A stretch of DNA of 64,000 bases from positions 1 to 64,000 of the forward strand of contig JAFXVZ010000033.1 of the NCBI GenBank assembly GCA_017534535.1, given 5' to 3'. A program made the position numbers and the translations under genes. Each line of letters opens with the position of its first letter. The first letter of the stretch is position 1. Shown one piece after another: positions 41,122 through 51,301 of the stretch. Origin of the DNA: Bacteroidaceae bacterium. Lineage in GTDB: Bacteria > Bacteroidota > Bacteroidia > Bacteroidales > Bacteroidaceae. The notes under the pieces are model-generated. The model was not told where the DNA came from, ran no database searches, and saw nothing but the letters and a program-made list of their open reading frames with translations.

Positions 41122-42507
41122 TTACTTGTTCTTAACTACTTGTGCCATTACCTCTGCCTCACATACCTCATCTTCACCCACAAAGGCATAGCCTCGCATG
41201 GTGGTCAGTCCTCGGTGCAGGGGTTGTATCATTTCTATCTTGAATACCAATGTGTCGCCTGGCACTACTTTTTTACGAAACTTCACATTGTTGATTTTCA
41301 GTACATAGGTGGAATAATGTTCGAGATCTTCCACTTGGTTGAGTACCAATAGGCCACCTGTCTGAGCCATTGCTTCTACCAGCAATACGCCTGGCATTAC
41401 GGGCTCCAGTGGGAAATGTCCCTGGAAATATGGCTCATTGCCAGTGATGTTCTTTACACCCACGATGTAATCAGGACCAATCTCGATGATCTTATCTACC
41501 AACAACATGGGATAGCGGTGGGGGATGAGTTTGCGAATCTTGTTAACATCCATCAGCGGAGCCGCATTCACATCGTATTTTGGTGCTTGAATGCTGTGCA
41601 ACCTAATTTGGCGGCGCATCTCACGGGCAAACTTATTATTAACCGTATGTCCAGGGCGAGTAGCAATGATGCGACCCTTGATGGGCTTGCCTATCAGAGC
41701 CATATCGCCTATCACATCTAACAGCTTATGGCGGGCACACTCATTGGCCCAAACCAACGGCTTGTGCATGATGTAACCTAACTTGGTGGCATCCATGTGA
41801 GGCACACCCATCACATCGGCGAGCTGGTCGTACTTGTCTTGTGACATCTGACGCTCGTAAATGACGATGGCATTGTCGAGGTCTCCACCCTTGATGAGCC
41901 CCAACTGCAGCAGAGGTTCTATCTCACGCACGAATACAAAAGTACGTGCCTTTGCCACCTCGTCCTTGAACTTCGACATATCCTCCAAAGTGGCATACTG
42001 GTTGGGTAATATCGTGGAGTCATAAGATATCAGTACGTTCAAGCTGAACTCATCATCAGGGAGGACAATGATGGATGAGCCTGTCTTCTCGTTGCGGAAC
42101 TCAATCTTGTTTTTAATGACGAAATAGTCTTTCACAGAGTTCTGGTCAATGGTGCCCACACGCTCAATTCCCTCGATGAAATACTGGGCACTGCCGTCGA
42201 GGATGGGGAACTCAGGACCATCCACTTGAATCAGGCAGTTGTCGATGCCTGAGGCATAGAGGGCTGCCATTCCATGTTCTACAGTGCTGACCTTAACGCC
42301 GTTCTTGCTAAGTACGGTGCCTCGGGTAGTCTCTGTCACATTTTCTGCAATGGCATCGATGATCGGCTTTCCTTCCAAATCGGTACGCTGGATTTTATAG
42401 CCGAAGTTGTCGGGTGCGGGATTGAAGGTAACTGTCAGGGTCAAGCCTGTGTGTAATCCTTTTCCGCTGAGCGAAAAGCTCTCTTTCAGTGTCTTTTGTT
42501 TCAACAT
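41122..42507 (-). CDS. lpxC: Bifunctional LpxC deacetylase / FabZ 3-hydroxyacyl-ACP dehydratase
   Basis: The 461-residue fusion is typical of Bacteroidetes. The LpxC part (about 1-300) removes the N-acetyl group of UDP-3-O-acyl-GlcNAc and has the zinc ligands H78 (STVEHGMAAL) and the H/D pair of ARHKLLDVIGDMALIG. The FabZ part (about 315-461) dehydrates 3-hydroxyacyl-ACP; it shows PHRYPMLLVDKI, GHFPLEPVMPGVLLVEAMAQ and the catalytic His/Glu. Joining the two couples lipid A and fatty acid synthesis. The start is immediately next to the lpxD stop. Confidence 0.97.
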   Translation of the reverse strand: MLKQKTLKESFSLSGKGLHTGLTLTVTFNPAPDNFGYKIQRTDLEGKPIIDAIAENVTETTRGTVLSKNGVKVSTVEHGMAALYASGIDNCLIQVDGPEFPILDGSAQYFIEGIERVGTIDQNSVKDYFVIKNKIEFRNEKTGSSIIVLPDDEFSLNVLISYDSTILPNQYATLEDMSKFKDEVAKARTFVFVREIEPLLQLGLIKGGDLDNAIVIYERQMSQDKYDQLADVMGVPHMDATKLGYIMHKPLVWANECARHKLLDVIGDMALIGKPIKGRIIATRPGHTVNNKFAREMRRQIRLHSIQAPKYDVNAAPLMDVNKIRKLIPHRYPMLLVDKIIEIGPDYIVGVKNITGNEPYFQGHFPLEPVMPGVLLVEAMAQTGGLLVLNQVEDLEHYSTYVLKINNVKFRKKVVPGDTLVFKIEMIQPLHRGLTTMRGYAFVGEDEVCEAEVMAQVVKNK

Positions 42508-43548
42508 TTATTGTGGGTTGTCTTTTTTAAGTTCATTTAATTCTTTACGTAATGCATTCAGCTCTCTGTACATATCTGGCAATTTTTTCATTACCGCTTG
42601 TACCTTGAACCATCCCTTATCTTCAAATGGCAGGGTGCCCATCATAGTTTTACCGTCAGGAATAGAGCTGATGACACCTGATTGTGGACCCAGGGTAACT
42701 CGGTTGCCAATGGTGAGGTGACCAGAAATACCTACCTGTCCGGCAATGACGCACCACTCACCCATCTTGGCTGAGCCTGCCACACCAGCTTGCGCGGCAA
42801 TGACGGTGTTAGCACCAATTTCATCGTTGTGGGCAATCTGAATCAGGTTATCCAACTTAACGCCCTTATGTACGATGGTGGAACCCATGGTGGCGCGATC
42901 CACACAGGTGTTGGCACCAATCTCCACATCGTCCTCTATAATGACATTACCAATCTGTGGGATCTTATTATAACCCTGTGGGGTAGGAGCGAAGCCGAAG
43001 CCGTCAGCACCTATCACTACGCCAGAGTGCAAGGTTACCCTGTTGCCAATCTTGCAATCGTGATACACATTTACACCCGAATAAAGCAGTGAACCTTCTC
43101 CAATGCGGGTGTTCTGGCCTACATATGTGTTGGGATAAATTTGCGTACCGTCGCCAATCATAGCTCCTTCGTCAATCACGGCATAAGGGCCAATGAATAC
43201 ATCGCTGCCTATTTGGGCACTGTCTGCTACCACCGCCATAGGTGAGATACCCTTGCGGCGAGGCTTGCTCTGCTCATAGAGCGCCAGCAATTTCGCCAGA
43301 GTTTCATAAGCATTATCTACCTTGATGAGGGTAGCCTTGACAGGCTGCTCAGGCTTGAAATCACGATTCACCAAAACGATGCTTGCTTGTGTATCATAAA
43401 TATAGTGTGCATATTTGGGATTCGATAGAAAGGTGATGGCACCTGGCACCCCTTCTTCAATCTTGGCGAAGGTATGTACGGTAGTCAGGGCATCTCCCAC
43501 TATTTCGCCTTGTACGAAGGCGGCTATCTGTTGTGCTGTAAATTCCAT
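42508..43548 (-). CDS. lpxD: UDP-3-O-(3-hydroxyacyl)glucosamine N-acyltransferase
   Basis: The 346-residue enzyme adds the second acyl chain in lipid A synthesis. It has the N-terminal uridine-binding domain (about 1-100, with [15 protein letters not shown]), a left-handed beta-helix of hexapeptide repeats (about 105-290) including the active-site stretch [20 protein letters not shown], and a C-terminal helix (about 310-346). It is the first gene of the minus-strand operon lpxD-lpxC/fabZ-lpxA-pRiA4b-miaA. Confidence 0.97.
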   Translation of the reverse strand: MEFTAQQIAAFVQGEIVGDALTTVHTFAKIEEGVPGAITFLSNPKYAHYIYDTQASIVLVNRDFKPEQPVKATLIKVDNAYETLAKLLALYEQSKPRRKGISPMAVVADSAQIGSDVFIGPYAVIDEGAMIGDGTQIYPNTYVGQNTRIGEGSLLYSGVNVYHDCKIGNRVTLHSGVVIGADGFGFAPTPQGYNKIPQIGNVIIEDDVEIGANTCVDRATMGSTIVHKGVKLDNLIQIAHNDEIGANTVIAAQAGVAGSAKMGEWCVIAGQVGISGHLTIGNRVTLGPQSGVISSIPDGKTMMGTLPFEDKGWFKVQAVMKKLPDMYRELNALRKELNELKKDNPQ

Positions 43549-43576
43549 GTTTTTAGCTATCTTCAGTTATTTGGTA

Positions 43577-43584
43577 CAAAAGTA
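43577..43584 (-). promoter_or_regulatory. -7 box of the lpxD operon
   Basis: On the minus strand this reads TACTTTTG (TAnnTTTG), 29 bases before the lpxD ATG. No convincing -33 TTTG is seen at the right distance. Confidence 0.5.
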
Positions 43585-43631
43585 ATGTCTTTTTTTGACA
43601 TAAACTGCATTCAAAAGGTATGAATTGCGTT

Positions 43632-44468
43632 CTATTTGGCTAAATTAGGCATTATTTGCAATTGTTTTGACATTTGTTGCTGCAAATCACGGGCAGCCTG
43701 GCGTGCTACAGTGGCAAAATCCTCACCTTTGCCAGCATAGATGATGCCACGACTGGAGTTCACTATCAAGCCACATTGACTATTCATGCCATACTTGCAA
43801 ACCTCCTCCAATGAGCCGCCCTGAGCACCTACGCCTGGTACCAGAAGGAAGTGATTGGGAACTATCTTGCGGATATCCTCGAAGGCTTGTCCTTGGGTGG
43901 CACCTACCACATACATCAGTTGGTCGGCACCTGCCCATTCCTGTGATTTGCGAAGCACTTTCTCAAACAGACGCTCGCCCTCAGTGTCGGTAGTAAGCTG
44001 GAAGTCGTGTGAGCCCTTATTGCTAGTTAATGCTAACAGGATGACCCACTTGTCTGCATAACCCAAGAAAGGCTTCACGCTGTCCGCACCCATATAAGGA
44101 GCTACGGTAACAGCATCTACACGCCCCTCCTCAAAAAAGCAGCGGGCATACAAGGCGGAAGTGTTACCGATATCACCTCGCTTGGCATCTGCGATAATGA
44201 GTTGGTCGGGAAAGTTGTCTTTGATGTAGTCCACAGTCTTTTCAAAAGCCTGCCAGCCTTTTACACCCATGCATTCGTAAAAAGCCAAATTGGGCTTATA
44301 GGCGATGCACAAGTCGGCAGTAGCATCAATGATGGCCTTATTGAAGGCGAATATGGGGTCTGCTTCCTGGAGCAGATGCTCAGGTATCTTCTTAATGTCA
44401 GTATCGAGTCCTACACATAGGAACGAATGTTTCTTGAGTATGTTCTCAAATAATGCTTTACGGTTCAT
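43632..44468 (-). CDS. pyrF: Orotidine 5'-phosphate decarboxylase
   Basis: The 278-residue enzyme makes UMP in pyrimidine synthesis. The catalytic array D94-x-K96-x-x-D99 lies in [13 protein letters not shown]. The N-terminal LCVGLDTD motif and the C-terminal [10 protein letters not shown] phosphate-binding loop are present. The length fits the longer (type 2) family found in Bacteroidetes and mycobacteria. It follows the DUF4153 gene by 6 nt. Confidence 0.96.
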   Translation of the reverse strand: MNRKALFENILKKHSFLCVGLDTDIKKIPEHLLQEADPIFAFNKAIIDATADLCIAYKPNLAFYECMGVKGWQAFEKTVDYIKDNFPDQLIIADAKRGDIGNTSALYARCFFEEGRVDAVTVAPYMGADSVKPFLGYADKWVILLALTSNKGSHDFQLTTDTEGERLFEKVLRKSQEWAGADQLMYVVGATQGQAFEDIRKIVPNHFLLVPGVGAQGGSLEEVCKYGMNSQCGLIVNSSRGIIYAGKGEDFATVARQAARDLQQQMSKQLQIMPNLAK

Positions 44469-44474
44469 ATAAAT

Positions 44475-46364
44475 TTATCTTTCTGGATATTTTTCTATAG
44501 TATCTTCTTCAATAATTTCTTCTTTCTGTTCTAAAGGGTCTTTCTTGAAAGCAGCCTCACGTAAGAAGAGCATTCCCTCTAAATGCAGGTCCTTGATGCC
44601 CGCCCTGAAGTTAGGTACGTCATCATTGCTGTTATAGCCTCTCTCGGTGTCCTCGTTTTGGGTTACACTGAAGAACCAGATCAGCAATGATGCTTCTTGA
44701 TTGTCGATAAAGAATGGTACATGATTTCCTTCTTCCACAGTTGCTTCTTCTTGAAGACGGCTGAAAGGCAGCTCGAAGTGAGTAGAGTAAAACAGCGTAT
44801 CCTGTGAATAAATGAAATCCAAGAATAGCAGACTGTCTTGCTCTTGGATGCTCTGCTTGTAGAACCACTCATCTACCTTCATTACCTTTTGGAAATTTCC
44901 CTTGGGCATATCAGTAATTATATATTCCATATTGGCACTGGGGAATTCTATATCGGAAGGCTTGATCTTCACAGGTTTTATTTCAGTGCTGTCATTTGTA
45001 TTAGGACCTTCCCACCAGGGGTTGGTATGCAAATCTACCAAGCCATCGAGCCATCGGGTTACCAATGAATCTCCATCAAGGTCGAATTTCAAATAACTCA
45101 GTTTGCCCTTCAATATATCGGCATCATGCTTGCTCATTGTTTTTGTCAGACTATCAAAACGGGTATAGTCCAAGGGAAGTCGAACACCTGTTTGTGCCAA
45201 TATATCATCCACCTGATTAGTTAGGATTCGCTTGGTGGTGGCGGTAACATTCCACGGACCCACAGAGGCAATAAAGAACACCAGCACGAAGGATACCAAT
45301 ATCCATAGGATGCGTTTCGCTCTGTGCAGGAAGAGGTAGATGCACACCACATAGCACCAGATGTTGAACAATATGACATAGATGCGGGGAACAGTAAATC
45401 CATAGTCAACTATACGTCTCCAGATGCCTACAGTCATTAAAACTAATAACGGCAAAGCCAGGGCAGCAAGCCAACGTACCAGTTTCTTGTCAAAAGGTTT
45501 GTCGTCGTGGAACAACAAAGGATATATCAGCGTGATGATGAACAGCATGCCCATCATCATGGTGGTAACCAACCACACCACACCACCTTCAGGCAATTCC
45601 CACGCTATAAGGATGGTGAGAGTATAGATGTAAAGCGTAATTAAGTAAGCGGCTTGTAAGGGCACAAACAGGGCGTGTACCACTACCTTACCGAAATCAT
45701 TCATACGGTGGGTGTTTTGGCAATGCTTAGCTTCTCCCTCTGGTATCTGCATCAAGAACAGTAGGATGTTGAGGGTCATCATGCACAAAATGACAACACT
45801 CAAGTAGAGGTCGTTAGGGAAGTCGAGGTCAAATAACATCTCTATGCCCCAAAGTAACAGGGCTATGCCTCCCAAAAGGATACCACTGACTATGGTGGAG
45901 ATAACGGCACCAATGAGCAGGTTAACGGCAAAGTTCCACGCCTCTATGTCATCTTTCTTCTTGAGGAAGGATAGGAACAACACCGAAGTGATGATGAGGG
46001 TGAGGATGGCCATCATGCCTATACCAAACTCCATTGTTTCTGAAAACAAAGACAGAGAGATAGTGAGGCAAAATAGGAACCATAATCCTTGTGCCACTCC
46101 GTGTATCTGTTTACTTTTGTGTCTATTGGTTTGCTCCTCGCTCCATAGGTGTAATGACAAACCCAGTAAAGCTGCAGTGGGTGGATAGAAGCAAATCATA
46201 AACAGCACTGCATCACTATTTGGGAAGAAATCGTTGTCCCAAATTAGTAGCAGTATGATGATGGTAAAGGCCACCGTGAATAACACGGTGATGGGAAACC
46301 TCCTTAATAAGGCTTCCACCCGCCGGGTTGCCCCCCTGAATGATATGTTCTCTAACCAGCTCAT
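44475..46364 (-). CDS. DUF4153 multi-pass membrane protein
   Basis: The ATG at 46362-46364 is preferred over an upstream TTG, giving 629 residues. The N-terminal 375 residues hold about 11 hydrophobic segments; the remaining 250 residues form a soluble, probably extracytoplasmic, domain with many acidic and aromatic residues. This matches the DUF4153 family of unknown function. It lies between prfA and pyrF, and its 5' gap is filled with TTGTCAA heptamers, which suggests it is a later insertion into the purM-prfA-pyrF group. Confidence 0.8.
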   Translation of the reverse strand: MSWLENISFRGATRRVEALLRRFPITVLFTVAFTIIILLLIWDNDFFPNSDAVLFMICFYPPTAALLGLSLHLWSEEQTNRHKSKQIHGVAQGLWFLFCLTISLSLFSETMEFGIGMMAILTLIITSVLFLSFLKKKDDIEAWNFAVNLLIGAVISTIVSGILLGGIALLLWGIEMLFDLDFPNDLYLSVVILCMMTLNILLFLMQIPEGEAKHCQNTHRMNDFGKVVVHALFVPLQAAYLITLYIYTLTILIAWELPEGGVVWLVTTMMMGMLFIITLIYPLLFHDDKPFDKKLVRWLAALALPLLVLMTVGIWRRIVDYGFTVPRIYVILFNIWCYVVCIYLFLHRAKRILWILVSFVLVFFIASVGPWNVTATTKRILTNQVDDILAQTGVRLPLDYTRFDSLTKTMSKHDADILKGKLSYLKFDLDGDSLVTRWLDGLVDLHTNPWWEGPNTNDSTEIKPVKIKPSDIEFPSANMEYIITDMPKGNFQKVMKVDEWFYKQSIQEQDSLLFLDFIYSQDTLFYSTHFELPFSRLQEEATVEEGNHVPFFIDNQEASLLIWFFSVTQNEDTERGYNSNDDVPNFRAGIKDLHLEGMLFLREAAFKKDPLEQKEEIIEEDTIEKYPER

Positions 46365-46366
46365 AA

Positions 46367-46401
46367 TAGTCAATTGTCAAAGGTCAATTGTCAATCGTTA
46401 A
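46367..46401. repeat. Five heptamers around the prfA/DUF4153 junction
   Basis: The junction divides into TAGTCAA, TTGTCAA (46374-46380), AGGTCAA, TTGTCAA (46388-46394) and TCGTTAA. The last unit includes the prfA stop codon (46398-46400). The unit and copy number are the same as at 39702-39736. Confidence 0.7.
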
Positions 46402-47510
46402 AGTTCACTTTCTTTCATTCGCTCTGCATTCTCTGCCACAATCAGGTGGTCGATGCAATCTTGTATGTCACCATCCATAAAGGCTGGCAGGTTATAGATG
46501 GTATAGTTGATACGATGGTCAGTGATACGTCCTTGTGGATAATTGTAGGTGCGTATCTTGGCCGAACGATCACCCGTAGATACCATCGTTTTACGTTTGG
46601 CAGCTATGTCGTCCACATATTTTTGGTGTTCTTTATCGTAGATAAACGAGCGAAGGCGAGACAAAGCACGCTCCTTGTTTTTGGGTTGGTCGCGCGTTTC
46701 AGTACATTCAATGAGAATCTCCTCCACAATACCTGTATTAGGGTTCTTCCAATTGTAACGTAGGCGAACACCCGATTCTACCTTGTTCACGTTCTGACCA
46801 CCGGCGCCACTGCTTCGGAAGGTATCCCAACGAATTTCGCCTTCGTTAATACTTACTTCGAAAGGCTCGGCTTCTGGCAATACGGCTACTGATGCCGCAG
46901 AGGTGTGTACTCGGCCTTGGGTCTCCGTCACAGGCACTCGCTGTACACGATGTACACCGGATTCATATTTCAAAATGCCATATACACTATCACCGGTAAT
47001 TGGACAGATAATTTCCTTGTATCCACCAACAGCTCCTTCGCTGGCACTTGATACTTCCAACTTCCAACCTTTTCTCTCGCAGAACTTAGAGTACATACGG
47101 AACAAATCACCGGCAAATAGAGCAGCCTCGTCACCACCTGTGCCACCACGAATTTCCAAGATAGCATTACGACTATCCATTGGGTCAGCTGGTATCAACA
47201 TCAGCTTGATTTCCTCCTCCAGTTGAGGCTGATGCTCTAGGCAGATGTTCAGCTCCTCACGAGCCATCTCTTTCATCTCAGCATCATCTTCGTTGGTGAT
47301 GATGTCTTTAGCCTCGTCAATGCGTCCCAATAACTCGCGATACTCCTTGCGAGCAGTCATCAGTCGCTCCAGCTCCTTGTATTCTTTTGTAAGCTTCACA
47401 TAACGTTCCTGGTCGGCTATCACGCTGGGATCAGTAATCAAGGTGGAAACTTCATCGAAACGAGGTGCTAACCCGTCTAATTTTTCTAATATATTGTTTT
47501 TGTCAGCCAT
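46398..47510 (-). CDS. prfA: Peptide chain release factor 1
   Basis: The 370-residue factor recognises UAA and UAG and triggers peptide release on the ribosome. The peptidyl-hydrolysis motif GGQ lies at about 236 in SSGAGGQNVNKVESG, preceded by the helical domain 1 and the anticodon-like domain with HRVQRVPVTETQGRVHTSAA. The C-terminal DHRINYTIYNL motif is typical of RF1. It is 33 nt downstream of purM. Confidence 0.97.
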   Translation of the reverse strand: MADKNNILEKLDGLAPRFDEVSTLITDPSVIADQERYVKLTKEYKELERLMTARKEYRELLGRIDEAKDIITNEDDAEMKEMAREELNICLEHQPQLEEEIKLMLIPADPMDSRNAILEIRGGTGGDEAALFAGDLFRMYSKFCERKGWKLEVSSASEGAVGGYKEIICPITGDSVYGILKYESGVHRVQRVPVTETQGRVHTSAASVAVLPEAEPFEVSINEGEIRWDTFRSSGAGGQNVNKVESGVRLRYNWKNPNTGIVEEILIECTETRDQPKNKERALSRLRSFIYDKEHQKYVDDIAAKRKTMVSTGDRSAKIRTYNYPQGRITDHRINYTIYNLPAFMDGDIQDCIDHLIVAENAERMKESEL

Positions 47511-47543
47511 TATTTATTGACATTTTCCATTCTTCAGTCTCCG

Positions 47544-48713
47544 TTAATAGAAGAATTCTCCAAACTCACTGCGGATAATCAACTCTTTATGGTCACTTTC
47601 CTCAATATGTCCTACTACCTGGGCATCAATGTTGAAGCTCTCAGAGATAGCTATCACTTGGTCTGCAAATTCAGCAGGCAGATATACCTCATAGCGATGC
47701 CCCATGTTGAATACCTTGTACATTTCTTGCCAATCGGTTCCACTCTGTTCGTGAATGGTCTTGAACAACGGAGGAACTGGGAACATGTTGTCTTTGATGA
47801 CACGACAGTTATCGCCCACGAAGTGTAATACCTTAGTTTGGGCCCCACCTGAACAATGTACCATACCATGAATATTAGGACGTAGGGCATCCAGCAACTT
47901 CTTTACTACTGGAGCATAAGTACGCGTAGGCGAGAGTACCAGTTTGCCGGCATTTACTGGGCTGTTCTCAACTTTATCAGTCAACTTCAAACCTCCGCAA
48001 TACACCAGTTCCTCAGGTACAGACTTATCATAACTCTCTGGATATTTTTCAGCCAGGTACTTGGCAAAAACATCATGGCGTGCAGATGTCAAACCATTGC
48101 TACCCATACCACCATTATATTCGTGCTCATAAGTGGCCTGGCCTGAAGAAGACAAACCCACAATCACATCACCCGGACGGAGGTTGCCATTGTCTATCAC
48201 ATTACTGCGTTTCATGCGGCAAGTCACAGTAGAATCCACAATGATGGTGCGAACCAAATCACCCACATCAGCTGTCTCGCCACCAGTGGCATAAGCACCT
48301 ATACCCATTTCACGCAGTTCGGCCAACAATTCATCGGTACCATTTATGATAGCAGATATCACCTCGCCTGGCACTAACAATTTGTTGCGGCCAATGGTAG
48401 ATGAAACTAAAATATTATCCGTAGCACCTACACACAAGAGGTCGTCGATGTTCATAATCAACGCATCCTGTGCGATGCCTTTCCATACGGTGAGATCGCC
48501 TGTCTCTTTCCAATACATGTAGGCGAGGCTGGATTTCGTGCCTGCACCATCGGCATGCATGATGTTGCAATATTCAGGGTCACCACCCAAGATGTCGGGA
48601 ATAATCTTACAGAAAGCCTTTGGGTAGATGCCCTTGTCAATGTTCTTGATAGCATTGTGCACATCCTCTTTGGCAGCACTAACGCCCCTCATCATATATC
48701 TCTGTTTGTCCAT
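47544..48713 (-). CDS. purM: Phosphoribosylformylglycinamidine cyclo-ligase
   Basis: The 389-residue enzyme closes the imidazole ring to make AIR in purine synthesis. Family motifs are HADGAGTKSSLAYMY (phosphate loop), DALIMNIDDLLCVGA and GGETADVGDLV, together with the glycine-rich VGLSSSGQATYEHEYNGGMGSNGL. This is the longer version found in Bacteroidetes. It is the first gene of the purM-prfA-DUF4153-pyrF run. Confidence 0.96.
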   Translation of the reverse strand: MDKQRYMMRGVSAAKEDVHNAIKNIDKGIYPKAFCKIIPDILGGDPEYCNIMHADGAGTKSSLAYMYWKETGDLTVWKGIAQDALIMNIDDLLCVGATDNILVSSTIGRNKLLVPGEVISAIINGTDELLAELREMGIGAYATGGETADVGDLVRTIIVDSTVTCRMKRSNVIDNGNLRPGDVIVGLSSSGQATYEHEYNGGMGSNGLTSARHDVFAKYLAEKYPESYDKSVPEELVYCGGLKLTDKVENSPVNAGKLVLSPTRTYAPVVKKLLDALRPNIHGMVHCSGGAQTKVLHFVGDNCRVIKDNMFPVPPLFKTIHEQSGTDWQEMYKVFNMGHRYEVYLPAEFADQVIAISESFNIDAQVVGHIEESDHKELIIRSEFGEFFY

Positions 48714-48740
48714 AAAGGGTTGTTTATTTTATTTTGTCTG

Positions 48741-48748
48741 CAAAGATA
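48741..48748 (-). promoter_or_regulatory. -7 box of the purM operon
   Basis: On the minus strand this reads TATCTTTG, an exact match to TAnnTTTG, 28 bases before the purM ATG. Confidence 0.6.
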
Positions 48749-48809
48749 GTATTAATTTGTCAGATATAAAAAAACCAATGAATAAAAACAATAAGAGTGC
48801 GTTAAAAAG

Positions 48810-48846
48810 CCAAAGCTCCCCCTCTATTAAAGAGGAAGAGCTTTGG
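48810..48846 (-). terminator. Terminator of the barrel-receptor gene
   Basis: CCAAAGCTC (48810-48818) pairs with GAGCTTTGG (48838-48846), and CCTCT pairs with AGAGG inside. On the minus strand it is followed by CTTTTTAACG, a T-run in the right place after the gene ending at 48866. Confidence 0.85.
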
Positions 48847-48865
48847 ATAGAATAAGTTTGGAGTA

Positions 48866-51268
48866 TTAGAAATCTCTACCCTCGAATAATGAGCCTCCAC
48901 CTGTGGATGAACTGTGCTTACCACCAGCGTTGAAGATGTAGCTCAACGAGAACACCACATTGGGATATTTAGGACGCACCCATGTTTCTGAACTCAAGCC
49001 CACAGTACTGCGACGGTTATAGTATTTCGCTGTGTGGAACACATCATTTGCTACAGCAGCGAAAGCCAACTTACCCTTGAGGAATTGCTGGCGGAAAGCC
49101 AGATTGAAATAGGCATAGCCATGCTCCTTACCCTGAGTCAGACTCTTCGGACCAATGAAATGACCATCGAACTGTACTTTGGTATCTTTGGCCAATGACA
49201 AGGCATTAATCCATCCAATCTGAAATGACATACCATCGGCATCGGTAGTGCCCACATGCTTAGCCTTAAAATCGTACTGATACATACTGCCATTCAGGGT
49301 GGTGGTCCACCAGCGGGTAGCCTTTACTACACCACTAAACTCTAGGCCTCGCTCAATCTGACGACCTGCGTTGACATTACGGTCGAGGGTTACGCCTGGC
49401 TCATAAGCTTCACGAACCCAATCCACTACATCCTTGCGATGGCGATAGAATCCTCCAAAGGAGATGCTGTGTCCTCCGTCGAATGTGTTGCGGTAGTTGA
49501 GCTCTACAGAGTTAATGAACTCTGGACGGATGTCTGTGCTACCTATCTTGCGGGTATAATAATCTTCGTATGTAATGTAGGGCTCAGTCTGCCAAATGCC
49601 AGGTCGGTTAGTGCGACGTGAATAACCCAAAGTGAAGATACCTCCCTTGCCCATATTATAAGAAAGGTGAGCAGAAGGGAACAGGTCTAGACGCTTACGG
49701 TCAAGGTTGCCACCAGGCACGGTGATTTCTACCAAATCTATTACTCGTTCTGCACGTAAACCAGCATCGAACTCGAACTTACCGAACTTGTCGTTCATCA
49801 TTGCATAGAGCGCATGGATCTGACGGCGATAGTAGAAAGGTGCATGGAGGTCGTCTTGCCATTCAAACTGTTCTTTACCACGATCCCAATACTTGATGTT
49901 GTATTCGCCATGTTCACTGTATGTGGAATAGAAATATCCACTCTCGAAATTACCAGTTGGACTGTAGCGATTGCGATAGGTAAGGGTGAAATCGCAATCC
50001 CAATGATGCTCTTCCTCATAACCACGCGTTCCTTCATAGCGTTTGCCACTGAGGTCGAACATGTTACTCTCAGTATACTCCAACGAGTACCAGTCGTATC
50101 TGAAGCGGTTAACCGTGGAAAGATCACTCTTTTCATTGATTTTCCAATTCCATGACAGAGATGCTTGGAAGAGGTTTTTTTTCAGTTGGTATCTGTCGTG
50201 ACTATTGTAGGTGGCGTCATTTAGAATATCAGTTCCTAGCAGACGCAATTCACCATAACGCATATCACCACCACGGGTGAACTTGGTCTGTCCACTTTGC
50301 AAATCCAAAGAAAGGTTGTGGTGTTTACCATCATTGTATTGCCAACCAGTCTTGCCTATGAATGAACGGTTTTCGCTGAAACGAGTACCATCGGATTCGG
50401 AGGTGGTGATGAAATCGTCTACAATGGTCTTCTTCTTTTGTTGGAAGTTACTTTTACCCATAATATTGGTAGCAGTACCACCCACGTAGAACGTATGTTT
50501 GCCTGTACGATAGTTTAGCAAGGCATCGCCTGTCCAAGTACCTAAAGTTCCTCCTGAAGCATTGAACATGCCACTCCACCCACTTCCATTGGTACGCTTG
50601 GTGGTGATATTAATGATACCCACATCACCCTCAGCGCGATAACGAGCGGATGGGGTAGTAATTAGTTCGATGTCCTCGATGGAAGCCGCAGGTATTTGTT
50701 GCAAAGCTTGTGTGCCAGTCAGTGGACTCAGTTTGCCATCCACATACACGAGAAAGTTACTACTTCCACGGAAGGTAAGCCCTCCATCCACATCCACTTG
50801 CACGGATGGGGTATTGGCGAGGATATCCACTGCTGTACCACCAGAGGCTGTGACAGATGATGAACCGCTGATGCGTTGGCGATCTAGCTTATAGACAATC
50901 TGGTTCTTCTCGCCCACAACAGTTACCTCCGACAAACCAGTGGCTAGTTCCTGTAGGGGAATGGTACCCAAGTCAACGGTCTGTCCATCACGTATAGTGA
51001 GTTTATCACTCACATAAGGGTCATAGCCCATCATGCGTACCATCACCAACACCTCGCCATTAGGCACCTTCTCTACTGAGAAACTGCCATCTGTCACGAT
51101 GGCCGAAGCAACAATTTTGTCATTGAGATCGGTAACGATGACGTCTGCATAATCAATGGCTTGTCCTGTGCCAGCATCCACAACTTTACCCTTAATGATA
51201 GCAGTAGATGCTGCGTAGAGTGCACATTGTACACTCAACAGCAGCACCAATACAAATAACTTTCTCAT
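48866..51268 (-). CDS. TonB-dependent-receptor-like outer-membrane beta-barrel protein
   Basis: The 800-residue protein has a signal peptide (MRKLFVLVLLLSVQCALYA), a carboxypeptidase-regulatory-like beta-sandwich (about 22-105, IIKGKVVDAGTGQAIDYADV), a plug domain (about 115-225, ending TPSARYRAEGDVGIINITTK) and an outer-membrane barrel of the OMP_b-brl_3 type ending in a Phe-containing strand region. It has no TonB-box I can see and no SusD partner, so the ligand is unknown. It is the last gene of a run with LemA and a TPM protein and has its own terminator. Confidence 0.88.
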   Translation of the reverse strand: MRKLFVLVLLLSVQCALYAASTAIIKGKVVDAGTGQAIDYADVIVTDLNDKIVASAIVTDGSFSVEKVPNGEVLVMVRMMGYDPYVSDKLTIRDGQTVDLGTIPLQELATGLSEVTVVGEKNQIVYKLDRQRISGSSSVTASGGTAVDILANTPSVQVDVDGGLTFRGSSNFLVYVDGKLSPLTGTQALQQIPAASIEDIELITTPSARYRAEGDVGIINITTKRTNGSGWSGMFNASGGTLGTWTGDALLNYRTGKHTFYVGGTATNIMGKSNFQQKKKTIVDDFITTSESDGTRFSENRSFIGKTGWQYNDGKHHNLSLDLQSGQTKFTRGGDMRYGELRLLGTDILNDATYNSHDRYQLKKNLFQASLSWNWKINEKSDLSTVNRFRYDWYSLEYTESNMFDLSGKRYEGTRGYEEEHHWDCDFTLTYRNRYSPTGNFESGYFYSTYSEHGEYNIKYWDRGKEQFEWQDDLHAPFYYRRQIHALYAMMNDKFGKFEFDAGLRAERVIDLVEITVPGGNLDRKRLDLFPSAHLSYNMGKGGIFTLGYSRRTNRPGIWQTEPYITYEDYYTRKIGSTDIRPEFINSVELNYRNTFDGGHSISFGGFYRHRKDVVDWVREAYEPGVTLDRNVNAGRQIERGLEFSGVVKATRWWTTTLNGSMYQYDFKAKHVGTTDADGMSFQIGWINALSLAKDTKVQFDGHFIGPKSLTQGKEHGYAYFNLAFRQQFLKGKLAFAAVANDVFHTAKYYNRRSTVGLSSETWVRPKYPNVVFSLSYIFNAGGKHSSSTGGGSLFEGRDF

Positions 51269-51301
51269 GACTTATTTCTTACTTCGTATGATTGAATGAT
51301 A

